In this document: positions 32,501 to 44,345 of the stretch, piece by piece | Numbering within the stretch: the stretch's first letter is position 1 | Layout: the number at the start of each line of letters is the position of its first letter | From: Branchinecta lynchi | Lineage: Eukaryota; Arthropoda; Branchiopoda; Anostraca; Branchinectidae | Assembly (NCBI GenBank): GCA_023053575.1 | Contig: JAKZAP010000005.1 | Span: 1,984,001-2,048,000 of the forward strand | Direction: 5' to 3' | Length of the DNA stretch: 64,000 nucleotides | Made by a program: the position numbers and the translations under genes | The notes under the pieces: generated by a model | The model's input: only the letters and a program-made list of their open reading frames with translations | The model's database searches: none | Told to the model about the DNA's origin: nothing

Positions 32501-35304
32501 AGTTTCTTGCTGAGACTGAACTAGCTTTACTGACTTTACCGGGCGTACTACTGCTTCACTGCTTCCTGACTGAAGATTGAAAATTAAGTGTCTTTTTCTG
32601 TGTGTTTATGTGTTTTGTTTCTTCATTACTCCGCTTTTTCAAAGTGGCGGGTCATAAATAAATTACTTACTTACTTACTTACTACGGGTAAGGTTTAGCT
32701 TTTCTAGGCAAGACCCCAGTTTAGCTATTTTTTTTGTCATCGGACGTTCCTCTCTATAGGCCTAGCCAACTATGTATTGATTTAGTGCACCAATAACACG
32801 AACTTGAACTTGCGAGCGTCCAGCTTATTTTATTTATTTTGACTGAGCGCTCTACAAGCGCCCAGTTTAGCTTTTTCCTTTCTTCGAGGGGTGTTGGTAC
32901 CAAACCGCCCACCCCATAGCGACGCCCCTGAGACTGTCTCTAGCCGAATGCTGGATTTCCATCGGTTTCTCGATTTTCATTTCTCTGTACCTGTGTTGGT
33001 ATCGACTTAACTATATCGCAATTCCATACAGTGGTGACGTACTTAGTGACGTTTTGTGATCGAGGATCCAATATAGGATTTGATTGTCCCTAGGCCGTTT
33101 AAATGTAAACGCGACCGGCGCCTCGCTGGCTGCTCAGCTCTATATACATATATTGAAATGTATACTCACCGATAGGAATAAGCTACAATTTTTTGTTTTC
33201 TGAGGTAAAATAGATCAAACGGGCGTGACGTCACGCTTGTATGAAATTCCGATACAACTTAGTTTAGATCACCTTTGTCATGTCTGGTCGACCTCGAGCC
33301 CCATTCAATCCAGCTCTCATTGTAATTTGTCAGGTTTGCTCATTGCCTCAGTCTCCGATCCTGTACTAATAAACTCTTTCAGGACAAACGCGGATATGCC
33401 CTTGGCGGTGGCGGTGGCTCATATGGATCTTCTGGTAAGAACTCGAAACTTCTTAGCACCAGACTAGCTGTCGGAAGATTGGAAACTTTCTTCCACCGAC
33501 TACTGGCTTGTCAAGAAGCATACTGACCGTTTATCTTTCTTGTTCGGTCTTGGATGAAATACCTGAATGCGAATAGGTTCTATTGTTTCAAGGAAGTCTT
33601 TGTTCTGCTCCGCAAGAGTGCAGTGGTCAAGATAATCAGAACTTTACGCCGCATGAGTTGCTTCCGTATTTTCAAAGCTTCTGAGATTATGAAAGCTGAG
33701 TAGCATTTAGTTTCGCTCCTAGGGCTAGTCGAAGATTAACAACTAACAATCGCTGTGGAAGGTTTCTTTTTTCCAGCTCCTGCTTCAGGTGGTTCCTATG
33801 GATCAAGTGGAGGAGCTGCAGCCATAGCTCAGCAAGCTGCCAACCAAGCTAAAGCAGCCCACCAAGCCCAGAACTCGGCTGCTCTCCAAGCTGCCCAACA
33901 GGTTACAGCATCGTTAGCCGCACAAGCTTCCCAGGCTGCTCAACAGGCAGCAGCTATTGTTGCTGCTAAACAGGCCCAAGCTGCTCAGATCACTCAAGCC
34001 GCACAGGCTGCTCAAGGAGCTGCACAAGCCGAAGCTTCGCTAGCCGCTCAGGTTGCAGTTGCTGCTCAGGTAAGCCCTTCTTATGTTGCTTCCGTCGCCT
34101 CCGGTGAACTTACTTCCTGAAATGCTATCGGTTTAAACGATGAGTTTAATCGATCACTACAAAGAATACTAAAAATTCAATCGATTTTCGTACGTTATTA
34201 ACAACAAAAACAACTAACTTGTGTTTCCCACAAGTCCGTTTTTCCAACGATATGAACCCAAAGATTTAATTCACATATTCATCTCAAATATGATTCGCAG
34301 TCAGCTTGGGTTGAAGGAATATTTAAAAACAACGAATATTTGTCCTCTCCTCCGGCATACTATTATACAGTCACTCTTCTACACTCTTTAAACATTAAAG
34401 TTTAAAAAAAAAACGAAAATTAATTGTTTTTTTTTAATTCGCGTTGAAGTAACGGAAAACACTGTGATCAACGTGATCGGCCAAAACGAAATCGTTCAAG
34501 ACAGAACTCGGACAGAAATCCTTTTGCTCAACGCGCCTCATTTACAGGCCGTCGAAGCTTCCCAGGTCCAAGCAATCCAGCAAGCTCAGGCTCTTGCCGC
34601 AGCTGCAAATGCCGCCAGAGCTCATGCTGCTCAGGCTACAGCAGCACTTCAAGCTGTTAGAAACATCCAGGCTATCCAGAATCAGATGGCTGCCCAGACT
34701 GCACAGAATGCCCAGGCCCTTGCTGCTAAACAACAAGCATCCCTTGCCGATCTCTCAGCAGCTCAGGCTGCTGCAAACAAGGCTGCCTCAGCTGCATCAG
34801 CCGCGCAGTCCCAGTCAGTCAGTAAGTCTTGATGATTGCTTAGTTTTTCTTCCCGTCTCTTTTCGTTCGGTAGTCTGCTATTGGAGCATTTCTTGCTGTT
34901 TGCCCCGAGCCAACACCTCCGTCTTTTCAGAATCTGGAACTCCGTTTTAATTTTTAACGTACGTAAGCCTGTTGTGGATGCAAAATCAGCCAGTCGGCTT
35001 TCTGCCATTGCAAGATTTTCAATCAATGAACTGATTTGAACTGGTTGTTCCTTACTTCATTCGGATCAGATAACCCGAGGTTCCCCCAACCATTCCCGAA
35101 ATCAGTTGTGTGCCTGGTAGAGATTTTAACAACGCACTCTTTCTACGAGGGGATCTCCTGAGCGGGGTTCATACGCATAATAGTCATCGTGGAGAGTTCG
35201 AGCCCCCACTCAACATGTTCACTATTTTTGTTGGAAACTAATTAAGGTTTTTCTATTCAGGTGGATCATACGGCGGCGGTCTTGGAGGCGGATACGGGCA
35301 TTAG
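26529..35304 (+). CDS. Silk/cuticle-like Ala-Gln-rich secreted protein, gene A
   Basis: First of two tandem paralogues. Exons read: 26529-26559 (signal peptide, MKIFVVVLALG), 33383-33434, 33777-34069, 34548-34821 and 35261-35304, all joining in phase except that an expected second exon (89 nt in gene B, encoding an acidic propeptide) was not found in the large 26560-33382 intron. The mature part has a short Gly/Tyr/Ser segment (DKRGYALGG), two long Ala/Gln/Ser helical blocks with almost no Pro or Gly, and a Gly/Tyr tail ending GGGYGH. Such a helix-forming core with Gly-Tyr ends resembles structural proteins of silk, cuticle or glue, and recalls the Ala/Gln-rich arthropod DUF745 type; that link is from memory only. 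Function is inferred. Confidence 0.75.
26560..28394 (+). other. Silk-like gene A intron, left part
   Basis: No exon recognised. Contains a foldback-family fragment at about 27165-27270. The missing propeptide exon of gene A would be expected somewhere in 26560-33382. Confidence 0.4.
28395..29060 (-). mobile_element. LINE reverse transcriptase fragment, internally deleted
   Basis: The - strand 209-codon frame includes KVSEALKKMDGGSAP, WKTSLILPLFKKGSP, NYRPIALVSCLSKILEKIID and SRNRIISEAEKG, the start of a jockey/CR1-like RT. Immediately after, where the palm with FADD should follow, the sequence jumps to a 3' UTR ending gcgggtcagaataaatc(att)n at about 28405. Confidence 0.85.
29061..31139. other. 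Gene A intron: simple sequence and repeat debris
   Basis: Holds a 25+ base T run near 29890, a pyrimidine-rich stretch 30000-30310, a reverse LINE tail (aat)n + ctgtatttaaagccagagg at 30318-30400, and repeated cgccgca..gcgaaat debris. No gene seen. Confidence 0.5.
31140..32258 (+). mobile_element. GGGATCCC-bounded element, copy 5
   Basis: Ends as in copy 1, fewer ~137-bp units. Lies in the gene A intron. Has a small local duplication of tcttcttacccctaaatc near 31590-31635. Confidence 0.87.
32560..32690 (+). mobile_element. LINE 3' end with (ACTT)n tail
   Basis: tttttcaaagtggcgggtcataaataaa followed by ttacttacttactt. Only the 3' UTR is visible. Confidence 0.5.
33383..33434 (+). CDS. Silk-like gene A exon: DKRGYALGG segment
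   Basis: 52 bases after tctttcag, ending phase 1 at ttctg/gtaaga. It encodes a dibasic KR site, then a Gly/Ser/Tyr run. Gene B has the same DKRG.ALGG start at 45371, so the exon is orthologous to the beginning of B's large exon. Confidence 0.75.
33777..34069 (+). CDS. Silk-like gene A exon: first Ala/Gln helical block
   Basis: 293 bases between tttttccag and gtaagccc. It encodes GGSYGSSGGA, then a long run of AQQAAN, AKAAHQAQ and QAAQQ motifs, ending AEASLAAQ..AAQ. It aligns closely with the second half of gene B exon 3. Confidence 0.85.
34548..34821 (+). CDS. Silk-like gene A exon: second Ala/Gln helical block
   Basis: 274 bases after catttacag, phase 0 in, phase 1 out at gtca/gtaagt. It starts AVEASQVQAIQ and ends ANKAASAASAAQ. 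Length (274) and both phases equal those of gene B exon 4, which proves paralogy. Confidence 0.87.
35261..35304 (+). CDS. Silk-like gene A last exon: Gly/Tyr tail
   Basis: 44 bases after ctattcag, completing a Ser codon and encoding GGSYGGGLGGGYGH and a stop. AATAAA at 35414 is a good polyadenylation signal. Confidence 0.75.
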
Positions 35305-36430
35305 TGCGTTCACTAATTGAAGAGTTTTGTTTATGGCTGAGATGTTTAATACAGATTGTTAATTTCCGAATTGTTCTCATACATCGCTGTGGTGCGGTAC
35401 ATTCCGCAAAGGCAATAAATGACGTGGGTACGACGTGTTCCACAAATATGCCAAAAACTACAAGCAAGTTTCCATAGATGCTTATCAAATCAAATTCAAA
35501 TCAAACCGTTCATCGACAAACCAACTTCGTAGCTTTCTTCGTTAGAAGATGCTAAATTACGTTGGTCATACAGTAATAAAATAAATATATTACACTAATT
35601 ATTCATTTTGTTAAAAATCTCTGTAAAAAAGGGCACACACGAGTTCATGACCCTTGAAGTTCGTCCTCTGACAGGCACTAGTTTGTTTTGCTGTCTTGTC
35701 CTGCTATTTTTCGGAGCATCAGGGCGGAGTAATGTAGTAATCAAGTTCTTCAGCCGATAATAAGAAAAATAGACCCACACATTGCGATATCCTGGACAAG
35801 ATCAAAGTTTTCGGTGGGATCCCATACTGAGGTGTGTTCGGACCGATCGGGTCAATGTCAGTTTCCCAGGAAAAGTAACAAAAAATTGATAGCATACACG
35901 ACTGCCTTGCTTAGACAGTAAGAATACTCTAGCATACGGTAGTTTCCCGAAAAAGGGAAGTATGGCTACAAGACCGTGGTACGATTTTACTTTCTTGATC
36001 TACTCAGAATCGGCTTTGTAGAACAAATAAAGAAGAATCTAATCACACGATTGCCGTGCGTGGTACGTGGTCTTTTGTGTGGTACATGGACAAAAAAGTT
36101 GCTTAATTAGTGTTGAACTGAAATTAAGTTATTGTTTAAGTTAAGTCGAAGTAGTTTGTGGTAACCACCCAGTGCCAGTACATTTATGTCTTCTCATGGG
36201 CGGTTACGTATCATGATGGGTTATTATATAATTTAGCAATAAAATAATTGTATCTAATGATTGCCGTGCGTGGACCCATGGCCGGGATGTACCAAATAGG
36301 CAGAGTAGGGCACCTGCCTATGGGCCCCGCGACAAAGGATAAGAACATTGTTCATTTGACTTCGAAAGGAAGTCAAAATCAAGCTTTGCGAAAATTATTT
36401 CCGTACAAAAATACGAAATTTAACGTGCAG
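35305..36430. other. Between silk-like gene A and an orphan exon candidate
   Basis: Includes the gene A 3' UTR, a 5'-end fragment of the GGGATCCC family at about 35794-35825, and no other recognised feature. Confidence 0.4.
35414..35419 (+). promoter_or_regulatory. Candidate polyadenylation signal of silk-like gene A
   Basis: AATAAA 110 bases after the gene A stop codon. Confidence 0.4.
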
Positions 36431-36632
36431 TAATGATGCTGAATCTGATCCAGCGTCCAAAGTAACGGTGTGCGACTGGGCCCCTAAATCTCGACTGCCT
36501 ATTGGCCTGCTTATACTCAAAATCCCCAGCTCCATCAGCACAATCACCTCAAAGGTATTCCCGAAGAAGGCCGAGTACCAGATCTACGAAGTCCTAGTCA
36601 ACGTCATCCTGGAGAAGAAAATCTACCGCTAG
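36431..36632 (+). CDS. Orphan coding-like segment (possible terminal exon)
   Basis: After an acceptor-like acgtgcag a frame stays open for 66 codons to a TAG. The second half uses C/G-ending codons heavily (ATC, AAG, GTC, TAC, GAG), unlike flanking DNA, and reads KIPSSISTITSKVFPKK and YQIYEVLVNVILEKKIYR. No family is recognised and no partner exon was found. It could be a retrogene or mobile-element fragment. Confidence 0.25.
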
Positions 36633-36890
36633 AGTCGATGACAGTGGTAATCGGCACTACCCAAAAGGAAGGCCAAAAGGGACCGACGACAACGTTGGAC
36701 CCAGTGGGCCCAGTGGCTCTACATTTTTGGATTGGGTTGGCTTTAATGTGAACTGCATATATTTAGCTTAAACTGTTCGTGATAGGTAGGCCACGTGATG
36801 AGAGACGTCAAGTTCTGCAGTTATACCGTGATAATTTGTTATAAGATAAATCATCGAATAGATTCTCAGATGAGAATCGGCTCAAACAAA

Positions 36891-37560
36891 AACAAGAGCT
36901 AGGAGCTCATATGACACTTGTTATGAGTAGGTGGTGTGAGAAACGCGAAAGTAAATCTGAGCATTTTTCCGGGAATTCCGATACCCCTCCCCACCGTGCT
37001 CGGGTCCAGTCCAGACGCTAAAATATGTCATCTAAGTCATACGATCTCTACTTTCCAAGTTTCATTTAAATCACTTCACTCGTTTAACCGCCATGCGAGC
37101 CACAACATTTCCGGGACTCCCCCTACTATGGCCGAATACGACTCGGACACATAAACTTCGCATCTCTAACATCTCCTCTTCCCGTCCATGAAGTTTAACT
37201 CGAAATCGGAACATATCTGCAAATTTACGATTCCTGCTTCATCCTCCTCCTAACTTGGTCGGATCCAGTTCGGACGCCAAATGAAACCATGATCACATGA
37301 GTGCATACACATGCTTTTCATAACTAGGTCATCAGTTCTTATCACCCATAAAGTTTCACTTGAATCGCCGGTAATTCCGGATTCTCGCTCCCTCAACTCC
37401 ACGAGAAATTGAAACCCCTCGAAATCCCCACAAAGAGCCCTGACATGATCTGGTTCTGTCAAGAACGTGCCTAATGCTTGTGCTTGTTCTTCCCGCCAAA
37501 TTCCATCCAGATCCTTTGACACTAAGCGTTTCGCAAAAATTCAGATGTCCCCTTCCAACC
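36891..37560 (-). mobile_element. Hairpin-end element, partial copy
   Basis: Starts aacaagagctaggagctcatatgacacttgttatgagtaggtgg, the end seen inverted at 24310, followed by typical interior subrepeats. The hairpin end is missing, and it runs into ATTCGG repeats. Confidence 0.7.
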
Positions 37561-39900
37561 CCCCCCCACGTTCGGGCATTCGGTCAAATTTTCGCCGAAT
37601 TTTCGCCATAAATTGTTTGTCCCCGCACTTCCATATTGGGGGATTTAACGCGTTCCTTTGTCCCCTTTCTTTATCGAATTTGCTAATTCATCCCACTTTT
37701 GTTCATTCCGTATCGCTTTCACCGCATTCGGTCCGTCCCTTCGTAAATTCGGTGATTTAACCTATTTATTTGGTATCATTCGTTAGCGAATTGAATAATT
37801 CACCGGACTTTTCTCAAGTCCGTATCTGTTCTATCGCATTCGATCAGTCCGTTTCATAATTCGGTCACTGATCAGATTCATGTGGTTCTTGTCAGGGTTG
37901 ACTAACTTCAGAGATGTAGGACACAGGCTCACGCGAGGAGTACGTGCCTACAGCCTTGTCCTACAGAGCCTGACACATATATATATCACTGGCGGAGCCA
38001 TGTATCTTTAGACTAGATCAGACTCGCGTAGACTCAACATCTTTATACTTACTGTGCTAATTACAATATTTATTCTTTCGTACCACCGTCTCATCTGCAT
38101 AGACAGCCTTACCACTCACCCAACTTGACAGTTCTGATTCGTGACCGAATTCGGTAATTCATCTAACTGTTGTTCAGTCCGCATCGATTTCGCCGCATTC
38201 GGTCCGTCCGTACATAAATTCGGGGATTTAACCTGTTTATTTTGTCTCACCCTTCCGGAATTCGGTCGCATTCGGTCAGATCATTTCATAATTAAATTCG
38301 GTGAGATTCATTTGGTTCTGAATTGGTTATGAACCCGGTAATTCACGGGATTTTTCTTTAGTCGGTTTCTATTACTAGACTTGACCGATTCGGTTGTTTT
38401 GGGTGGTTCTAACAAGAGTTTTATTCCGTTACGAAATTCGGTTGTTATACCGCTCTCGATCCTTTCATTATTCTTTATTTCGGTATAGTACGAATTCATT
38501 ATTGGTTCAACCCAGTTACTGAGTTCGGTAATTTAAGTGGCATGTATTCAGCTCTAGTTCTTTACCATTATGGTAGCTTCAGCTGGTTGCTATTCATTTG
38601 TTTACTTCTTAGGATTGCAGTATTTCAGGAGTAATTACGTCTCTTCACGTGAAAACTAGCCTACTTTTGTTTGCTGTAAATTCCGAACAAATGTACTTTG
38701 TATCTACTTTACCCTGGATCGCCCATTTCGTTCCGCCAGACAGCTCTGGGTTTAATAGGTAACCTTGGGATCACAAAAAGGCACTTTTATCGTCAGTGTT
38801 TCCACAAGATTTCGCCAGCGGCGCATTTCGCAGTCTTCTCTAGTTAGACGAAGGGTGGGGCATTTAGTTGGCGTTTGAGGCTTGGAATTTCGGGGGCTTG
38901 AACCATGTTAAAAGCTAGAACTTTCCTAGGAGGTCGTTAAATGTTGCCAGAGAAAAAAGGCGGATTAAAAAGAAATTTCGCATGCGGCGCCTTAATTAAT
39001 CCTGGGTGCAGCCGTTAGCGACGTTGTCCTGTGCAGCAACTCCACGGATAAACAGGTGATGTATCCAGCTTGATGTACGTCCGCCTTTCAACACCTCCGA
39101 GGGCAGCGTTGGGGATATTGTGTGGACCTTCTAACCAGGGGCGTCCCGAAGGGGTGGGCGCAGCCCCCCCCCAACCCCCATGTTTTGGGCGTTCGGTCAA
39201 ATTTTCGCCGAAGACGAAAATTCCGGTCGAAACAGGCCTGTTTTATAAAACTTTTGTCTCCACATTTCCAAATTGGGTGATTTAACATGTTTATTGGTTC
39301 CCATTCTCTATCGAATTTGGTAATCCATCCAACTCCGCATCGATTTCACCACGTTTGGTCCGTCCCTTCGTAAATTCGGTGATTTAACATGTTTACTTGG
39401 TTTCACATGTTCCTTTTCTCAAGTCCGCGTCGCATTCGTTCAGTCCATTTCATAATTCGGTGATTAATCACATTCCTTTGGTTCTGATTCGTTACCTAAT
39501 TCGTTATTCACCAGACTTTAGTTTGGTATGTATCTATTATCAGGTTTGCTACGTTCGGATGTTTTATGTGGTTCTAACAAAATTTTATTTTGTAACGAAA
39601 TTCGGTTGTTATACCGCCCTCGATCTGTTCCTTTTTGTTTTTAGTTCGTTTTTCGGTAGCACGAATTCATTATATCGTTCACCCAAATTACTGAGTTCAG
39701 TAATTTTAGTGGCATTTATTTAGCTCTTGTTCTTTACCATTTAACGGTAGCATGAGCTGGTTGCTATTCATTACTAACTTTTACTTCCAACGATTGCAGT
39801 ACTTCAGGAATAAGCACGTCTCTTGACATGAAAACTGGCCTACTTTTGTTTGCTGTAAATTCAGAACAAAAGTACTTTGTATCTAACTGAAGCCTGACCT
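37561..39900 (+). repeat. Degenerate ATTCGGTGATTTAAC-type tandem repeats, two homologous halves
   Basis: attcggt(g/t)att(t)aac(c/a)tgttta(t/c)tt(t)ggt and similar units recur from 37561 to 38520 and again 39190-39690. Each half is followed by the same block (gattgcagtatttcaggagtaa..cgtctctt..gaaaactggcctacttttgtttgctgtaaattc) near 38610 and 39795, so the whole is a ~1.2-kb direct duplication. Confidence 0.75.
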
Positions 39901-40301
39901 GGATGGCCCATTTTTCTTTTGCAAGCCAGCTCTGTGGTTTTTGTTTGGTCAAAAATTTGACCATTTTTGGGGGCTTGAACCATAAGAAAGCTAGAATTTG
40001 CATGGAAAGTAGTTAAATGTTGCCAGAAAAAAAGGTGGATTAAACAAAAAATTTAACTGCGGCGCTTTAGTTTGTCGCGGGTAAAGCCGTTAGCGACATT
40101 TTCGCTTTGCAACAACAGTGTTTTTGTCGGCACATTTTCAAGTCCTGTTAGCAAAACTGGACATCCTCCAAAGTTAAAAGACGTATCTGTGAACAAAAAG
40201 AAGTAGAAGAGCGTGAAAACACGCCAAATTTTCTCTTTATACTTGATTTTGTGCATAATATGCATCTTTTTATATTGTAGCTTCGTGAATACAACTCGCT
40301 T

Positions 40302-40332
<31 letters not shown>

Positions 40333-41869
40333 ATTTGGTACAATCAGGTACCGATTCGGTCAATTTTAACACCCCCCCCCCTCTAACGAAGAAAGGCTCG
40401 GGACACCAACACCACCCACTGATATGCTTCGGAGGCGTCATTTCGCCGAAACCTAAGGGGGGGGGGCAGCGTCCGGGGGCACGGGTGGTTGGAAGTGCTT
40501 GGGCGGGGCGAATACCCTAAAATGTACTTGTCGGAAGTACAGCTTGGTTTGCGAAAGGGAAAGGTCGTTCATAATAACAGGAACTCGCTCGACAGCGAGG
40601 CCCCCACATCAGCTTGTGTAGCAACAAAATAGCAATGAGCGCCGCAGTCGAACATTTTGGGGGATTTGCATGTCTTCTAAAAATTCTAACTACTTCCCGA
40701 ACAGATTTTCGATTTTAAGGGCCCATAAATGCCGTATCCAGGGGGCGGGTAGGGTTTGACCCCCCCCCCCCCGAAACATACAAAATTAATCATTTTTATA
40801 GGCTTTTTCCTCTAATCTGTTTTTTTTTTTTACTTTTTGTCCGACCAGCACGCAAAAAAAAGAAAGGCACCCCCCCCCCCCCGAAATAAATTCCTGGATA
40901 CGGGCCTGGGGCCAATCCCCAAAACTGTAAGCCCGAACGGAGCGTACTACAAAAGGCGCCGCATGCGAAAGTTTTGGAATTCTTTATGATCGGACTTTTT
41001 TTGGGATCACAGTTCAAAGCAAGGGCCACCTATCATAGCTTAAAGTGTTTGGTCCTGTTATATTTCAAACAGTGTGAGACACTTAGCTTAAATCTGGTAC
41101 ATGACGGTGCTTCAATTCGACCCTTTCCAAACCAACTGACCATCCGAAACAAAACTGAAACAGACTAGCATTTGCTGTAACCCACGTTGAACGAAGGTTT
41201 AAAACTTTTCTTACCGTTTTACAAAATAAAGAAGTTGGGTGGAAAAGACACCGAGTGTTTGATGACACTCCCCTTCCTACTCTTATATTTTGTGCTCCTT
41301 CGAGGCACAAAATACTTGGATTTTCAAGGAGGTCCTCAACTATCCAGGAAAAAATCGTAAAATGACGCCTCGACTTGACGCCATGTTCGAATCTCGAAAG
41401 TGACCTTCGTCAACTGATATGGCGCAACCAGATTTCGCATTTATGATGAGAAACTGATTTTTAGGGCTCTTTTTCTGTTTTTCCTGGGTAGCAATTCAAT
41501 TCAATTCAATTCAATATAATCTAAAAAACAGATAACGGACAAGCCGATGGGTTGTTTTTACGTCTAAACATAACATCATAACAACAATCTACAAATATAT
41601 ACAATTTTGCGACATTTTAGCTCTCAGCCCCCTCTGATATGCGCCCATCCAGCGGAATGCCCGATCGATTTTTCTCATTTTCGCGTTGACGGGGATCACC
41701 CATTCAGCTCTACAGCCATCCACGCCAAAACGCTTCCATAATTCTCATAACCTAATCAGGGATTTTCATTGAATGTTTAGGATAATCTAGCGCAGGGTTT
41801 GTTAACACTGACAATGGATGTCGGTGACATAGAAGACTAAACCACAACAAGAGAATACAAGACACTGAC
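39901..41869. repeat. Repeat debris with poly-C/poly-A runs
   Basis: Includes cgccgca..gcgaaa fragments, an A run at about 40302-40327, several C/G runs, and a reverse LINE tail (caatt)n at about 41493-41515. No credible gene. Confidence 0.5.
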
Positions 41870-42151
41870 CCTAGGTTCACACAGAGCAAATCGCGGCGAT
41901 GAACGAGATTTTTCAATCGGAGCGACAGAAGATTTTTATCCCCTAAATGTTCACAATGAATTTTCGTCGGCAACAGCATTTAACGCGAAATGTTGCTGTT
42001 GCGTCCGTAGATCGTACTGTCGCCCGATTAAAGTTGAATTTTCCCAATATTGAAAATCGCCTGACGGAGCAACAGAAATCGCCGATTTTGGCGACGAAAA
42101 TCTAGGCGATGGCCGATATCGCCTCAGTGTGAACGTCTGTGTGAACCTAGG
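41870..42151. mobile_element. MITE with CTAGGTTCACACAGA ends
   Basis: CCTAGGTTCACACAGA at 41870 and TCTGTGTGAACCTAGG at 42136-42151 are inverted. The interior has cgccgatt/aatcggcg-type motifs and cgatttt repeats. Unclassified. Confidence 0.75.
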
Positions 42152-42515
42152 TGAGACTTGGAAAGAGTACTATGTGAAGTGAGGTCGGGTTAGTCTCCGA
42201 ACTGCGAATGCAAAAACACGGGAGGAATTCTGACTAACAGGCGATCTCATATTGGTACTGAACGTTGATTTTTAGCCGTAGGCAGTCGACCCTCGCTCTC
42301 CTGATCCTAGTCAGGAGACAATAGCGAAAACGGTGTTGGATTCGGTTGCTTAGGGTTGATATCCTGGAGCATAGAATCACTACCTCTCTGGGCGCTCTGT
42401 CATTAGTGTTAATAACGAGACATTGGGGGAATTTCAGGAACTAGGCAAGCGCGGAACTGGAATATGGGATAGGTCAATTCCGGCGACTGAAACGTCACTA
42501 TGCTCTTTTAAGAGC

Positions 42516-43572
42516 AACAAGACCAAAGGTGTCGATGGGATCCCAAAAATCTAATATTTGATTGAGACAATTGGGTCTCGTCTTCGCCAGATCCAGTCTT
42601 CCGCCAGGCTAATCATCAGAGAAAACCAAGTTCAGATATACCTCTATAAGCCATATCTATTTTGACGACTGACCAAGACTTCCTGCTTTACTTCTGCCAA
42701 TTTTCCAGTTTCGCTCGAATTCCGAGCGAACTACTAGTCCAGCAAAAAAAAAAGAAATTCAGAAACGAATCCAGCCTATCTCCTTATCCCTATAAAGAAC
42801 ATCTAATCAACTTTAAATAAAACTTTGACTAAACAAAAATTCCGGTCACAACCGGATTCCGGACTAATTATATGTCCGGGTAAAAAACGATTGTCATATA
42901 CAGACCAGCCTCTCTTCTTACCCCTTAATCTGTCATCTAATCAAACTTTTGCTTTTAACAAATTTTCCGGTTTTGACCGGATTCCGGGCGAACTAATAGT
43001 TCGGCGAGAAAACGGTTTTCACCGTCGTGTTCAGCATGTCCTTTTAGCCCTAAATCGAACATTTAATCAACCTCAAATGGAACTTTTACTTTTAACCAAC
43101 TTTTCGGTTTTCGCCGGATTCCGGACGAAATACTTGTTCGGCAAGAAAATGGTTTTCACCATGGTGTTCAGCATGTCTTTTTACCCCTACACCGAACATT
43201 TAATCAACTTAAAATAAACTTTTACTTTCAACCAACTTTCCGGTTTTTGCCGGATTCCGGAGGAACTACTTGTCTGGCGAGAAAATGGTTTTCCCTATCG
43301 TGCTCAAAATGCCTTCTTACCCAAAATCCGACTATCACATTAGCCGTTTACAAATACTTTGTTCGTCCCTTAAGTGTAACCCCCTCCCCACCCCTAAATG
43401 TAGGGCTACATAGCCCATCTACGAACTTGACCTTACCCTTGACCCGATGAATCCTCACACCAAGTTTCATCAAAATATCTCATTCCCTTCGAGAGTTACC
43501 GTGCTTACAGACAGACGGACATTTTTGCGATGTCATAGGTATCCCTCCACTTACGTTTGGGGATCCCAAAAA
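42516..43572 (+). mobile_element. GGGATCCC-bounded element, copy 6
   Basis: Same ends, subfamily reading aaaggtgtcgatgggatcccaaaaatcta, shared with copy 7. The 3' GACG block is short (agacagacggac). Confidence 0.87.
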
Positions 43573-44310
43573 GCTGGAAGCCGATTCTCAAGCAGGCGGA
43601 AGTTAAGCAAGTATAGGAAACCCAGGGTTGAAATCCCTGTCTACAAACTGAGACTGACTTTCAAAGAAACACGAAAGTTGCGTTTTTTTTATGTAATTTC
43701 GGCGTAGTTTGGCTTAAAAGCCGTTTTATTTGTCCATTCCATATGCTCTAGTTTCGAACCTGACACTACGGAGCTCAAACTACCAACTACCTCGCCGACG
43801 TAGTTTGACTTTTCGGAAACAAGAACTCAATAAAACGCACGTCAGACAAAACAAGAGCCAAACTACAAACTTTGACGAAACAAAAGTGAATCCAATAAAA
43901 CGCAACTGAAATTTGCCCGTAAAGCCAAGCGACACGGTCTCTATTACAGTGGTAGCGGGACTTCGCAGGCAGGTAGGTTCGCAGCACAAAGTCAAACGAC
44001 ACAGTCAATGGTAAGCTGACATCTTCAATTCTGTTGGTGGGTTTTCTGGTGTCTTCTAGGCACCAGACAGAACTCAAATCTGGAAAAACCCATAGAGGCC
44101 ACAGTATGATCCGCGTTTCGCCATTGCGAGGAATTAGCACAGCTGCAAGGTGCTCCTGACAAAGGAACCCTTAATTCCGTTCCATTCTGGCAATTATGAA
44201 GACAATTCGCTAGTTCGCGCTCTTTGTTTTAAGTTTACGGAAAGTGAAAATTACAATATTATTCTTCATGTTCCATAAGGCTGCCTAACAGTTGCTTTAG
44301 CCTTTTTGGA
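43573..44310. other. Upstream region of silk-like gene B
   Basis: No mobile element recognised. 71- and 117-codon - strand frames at 43780-44140 overlap each other and show no family motif. Confidence 0.4.
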
Positions 44311-44345
44311 TATAAGTCCACGGTGACGGAGAACTAATCAACTCA
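44311..44345 (+). promoter_or_regulatory. Candidate core promoter of silk-like gene B
   Basis: TATAAG at 44311 followed by an arthropod-type initiator TCAGTT with A(+1) near 44345, a spacing of about 34 bases. A leader exon 44345-44389 would end at a good donor (gagt/gtaagt) and splice to the acceptor atttctag at 44759, just before the ATG. Confidence 0.5.

Noticed and set aside
35090..35220. tRNA-like box B (gagttcgagcccccactc) in silk-like gene A last intron
   Set aside because: No box A or paired stems could be found; at most an old SINE trace.
37917..37964. Small hairpin taggacacaggct..agccttgtccta as an RNA gene
   Set aside because: Stem is short and imperfect, in repeat debris, with no other support.
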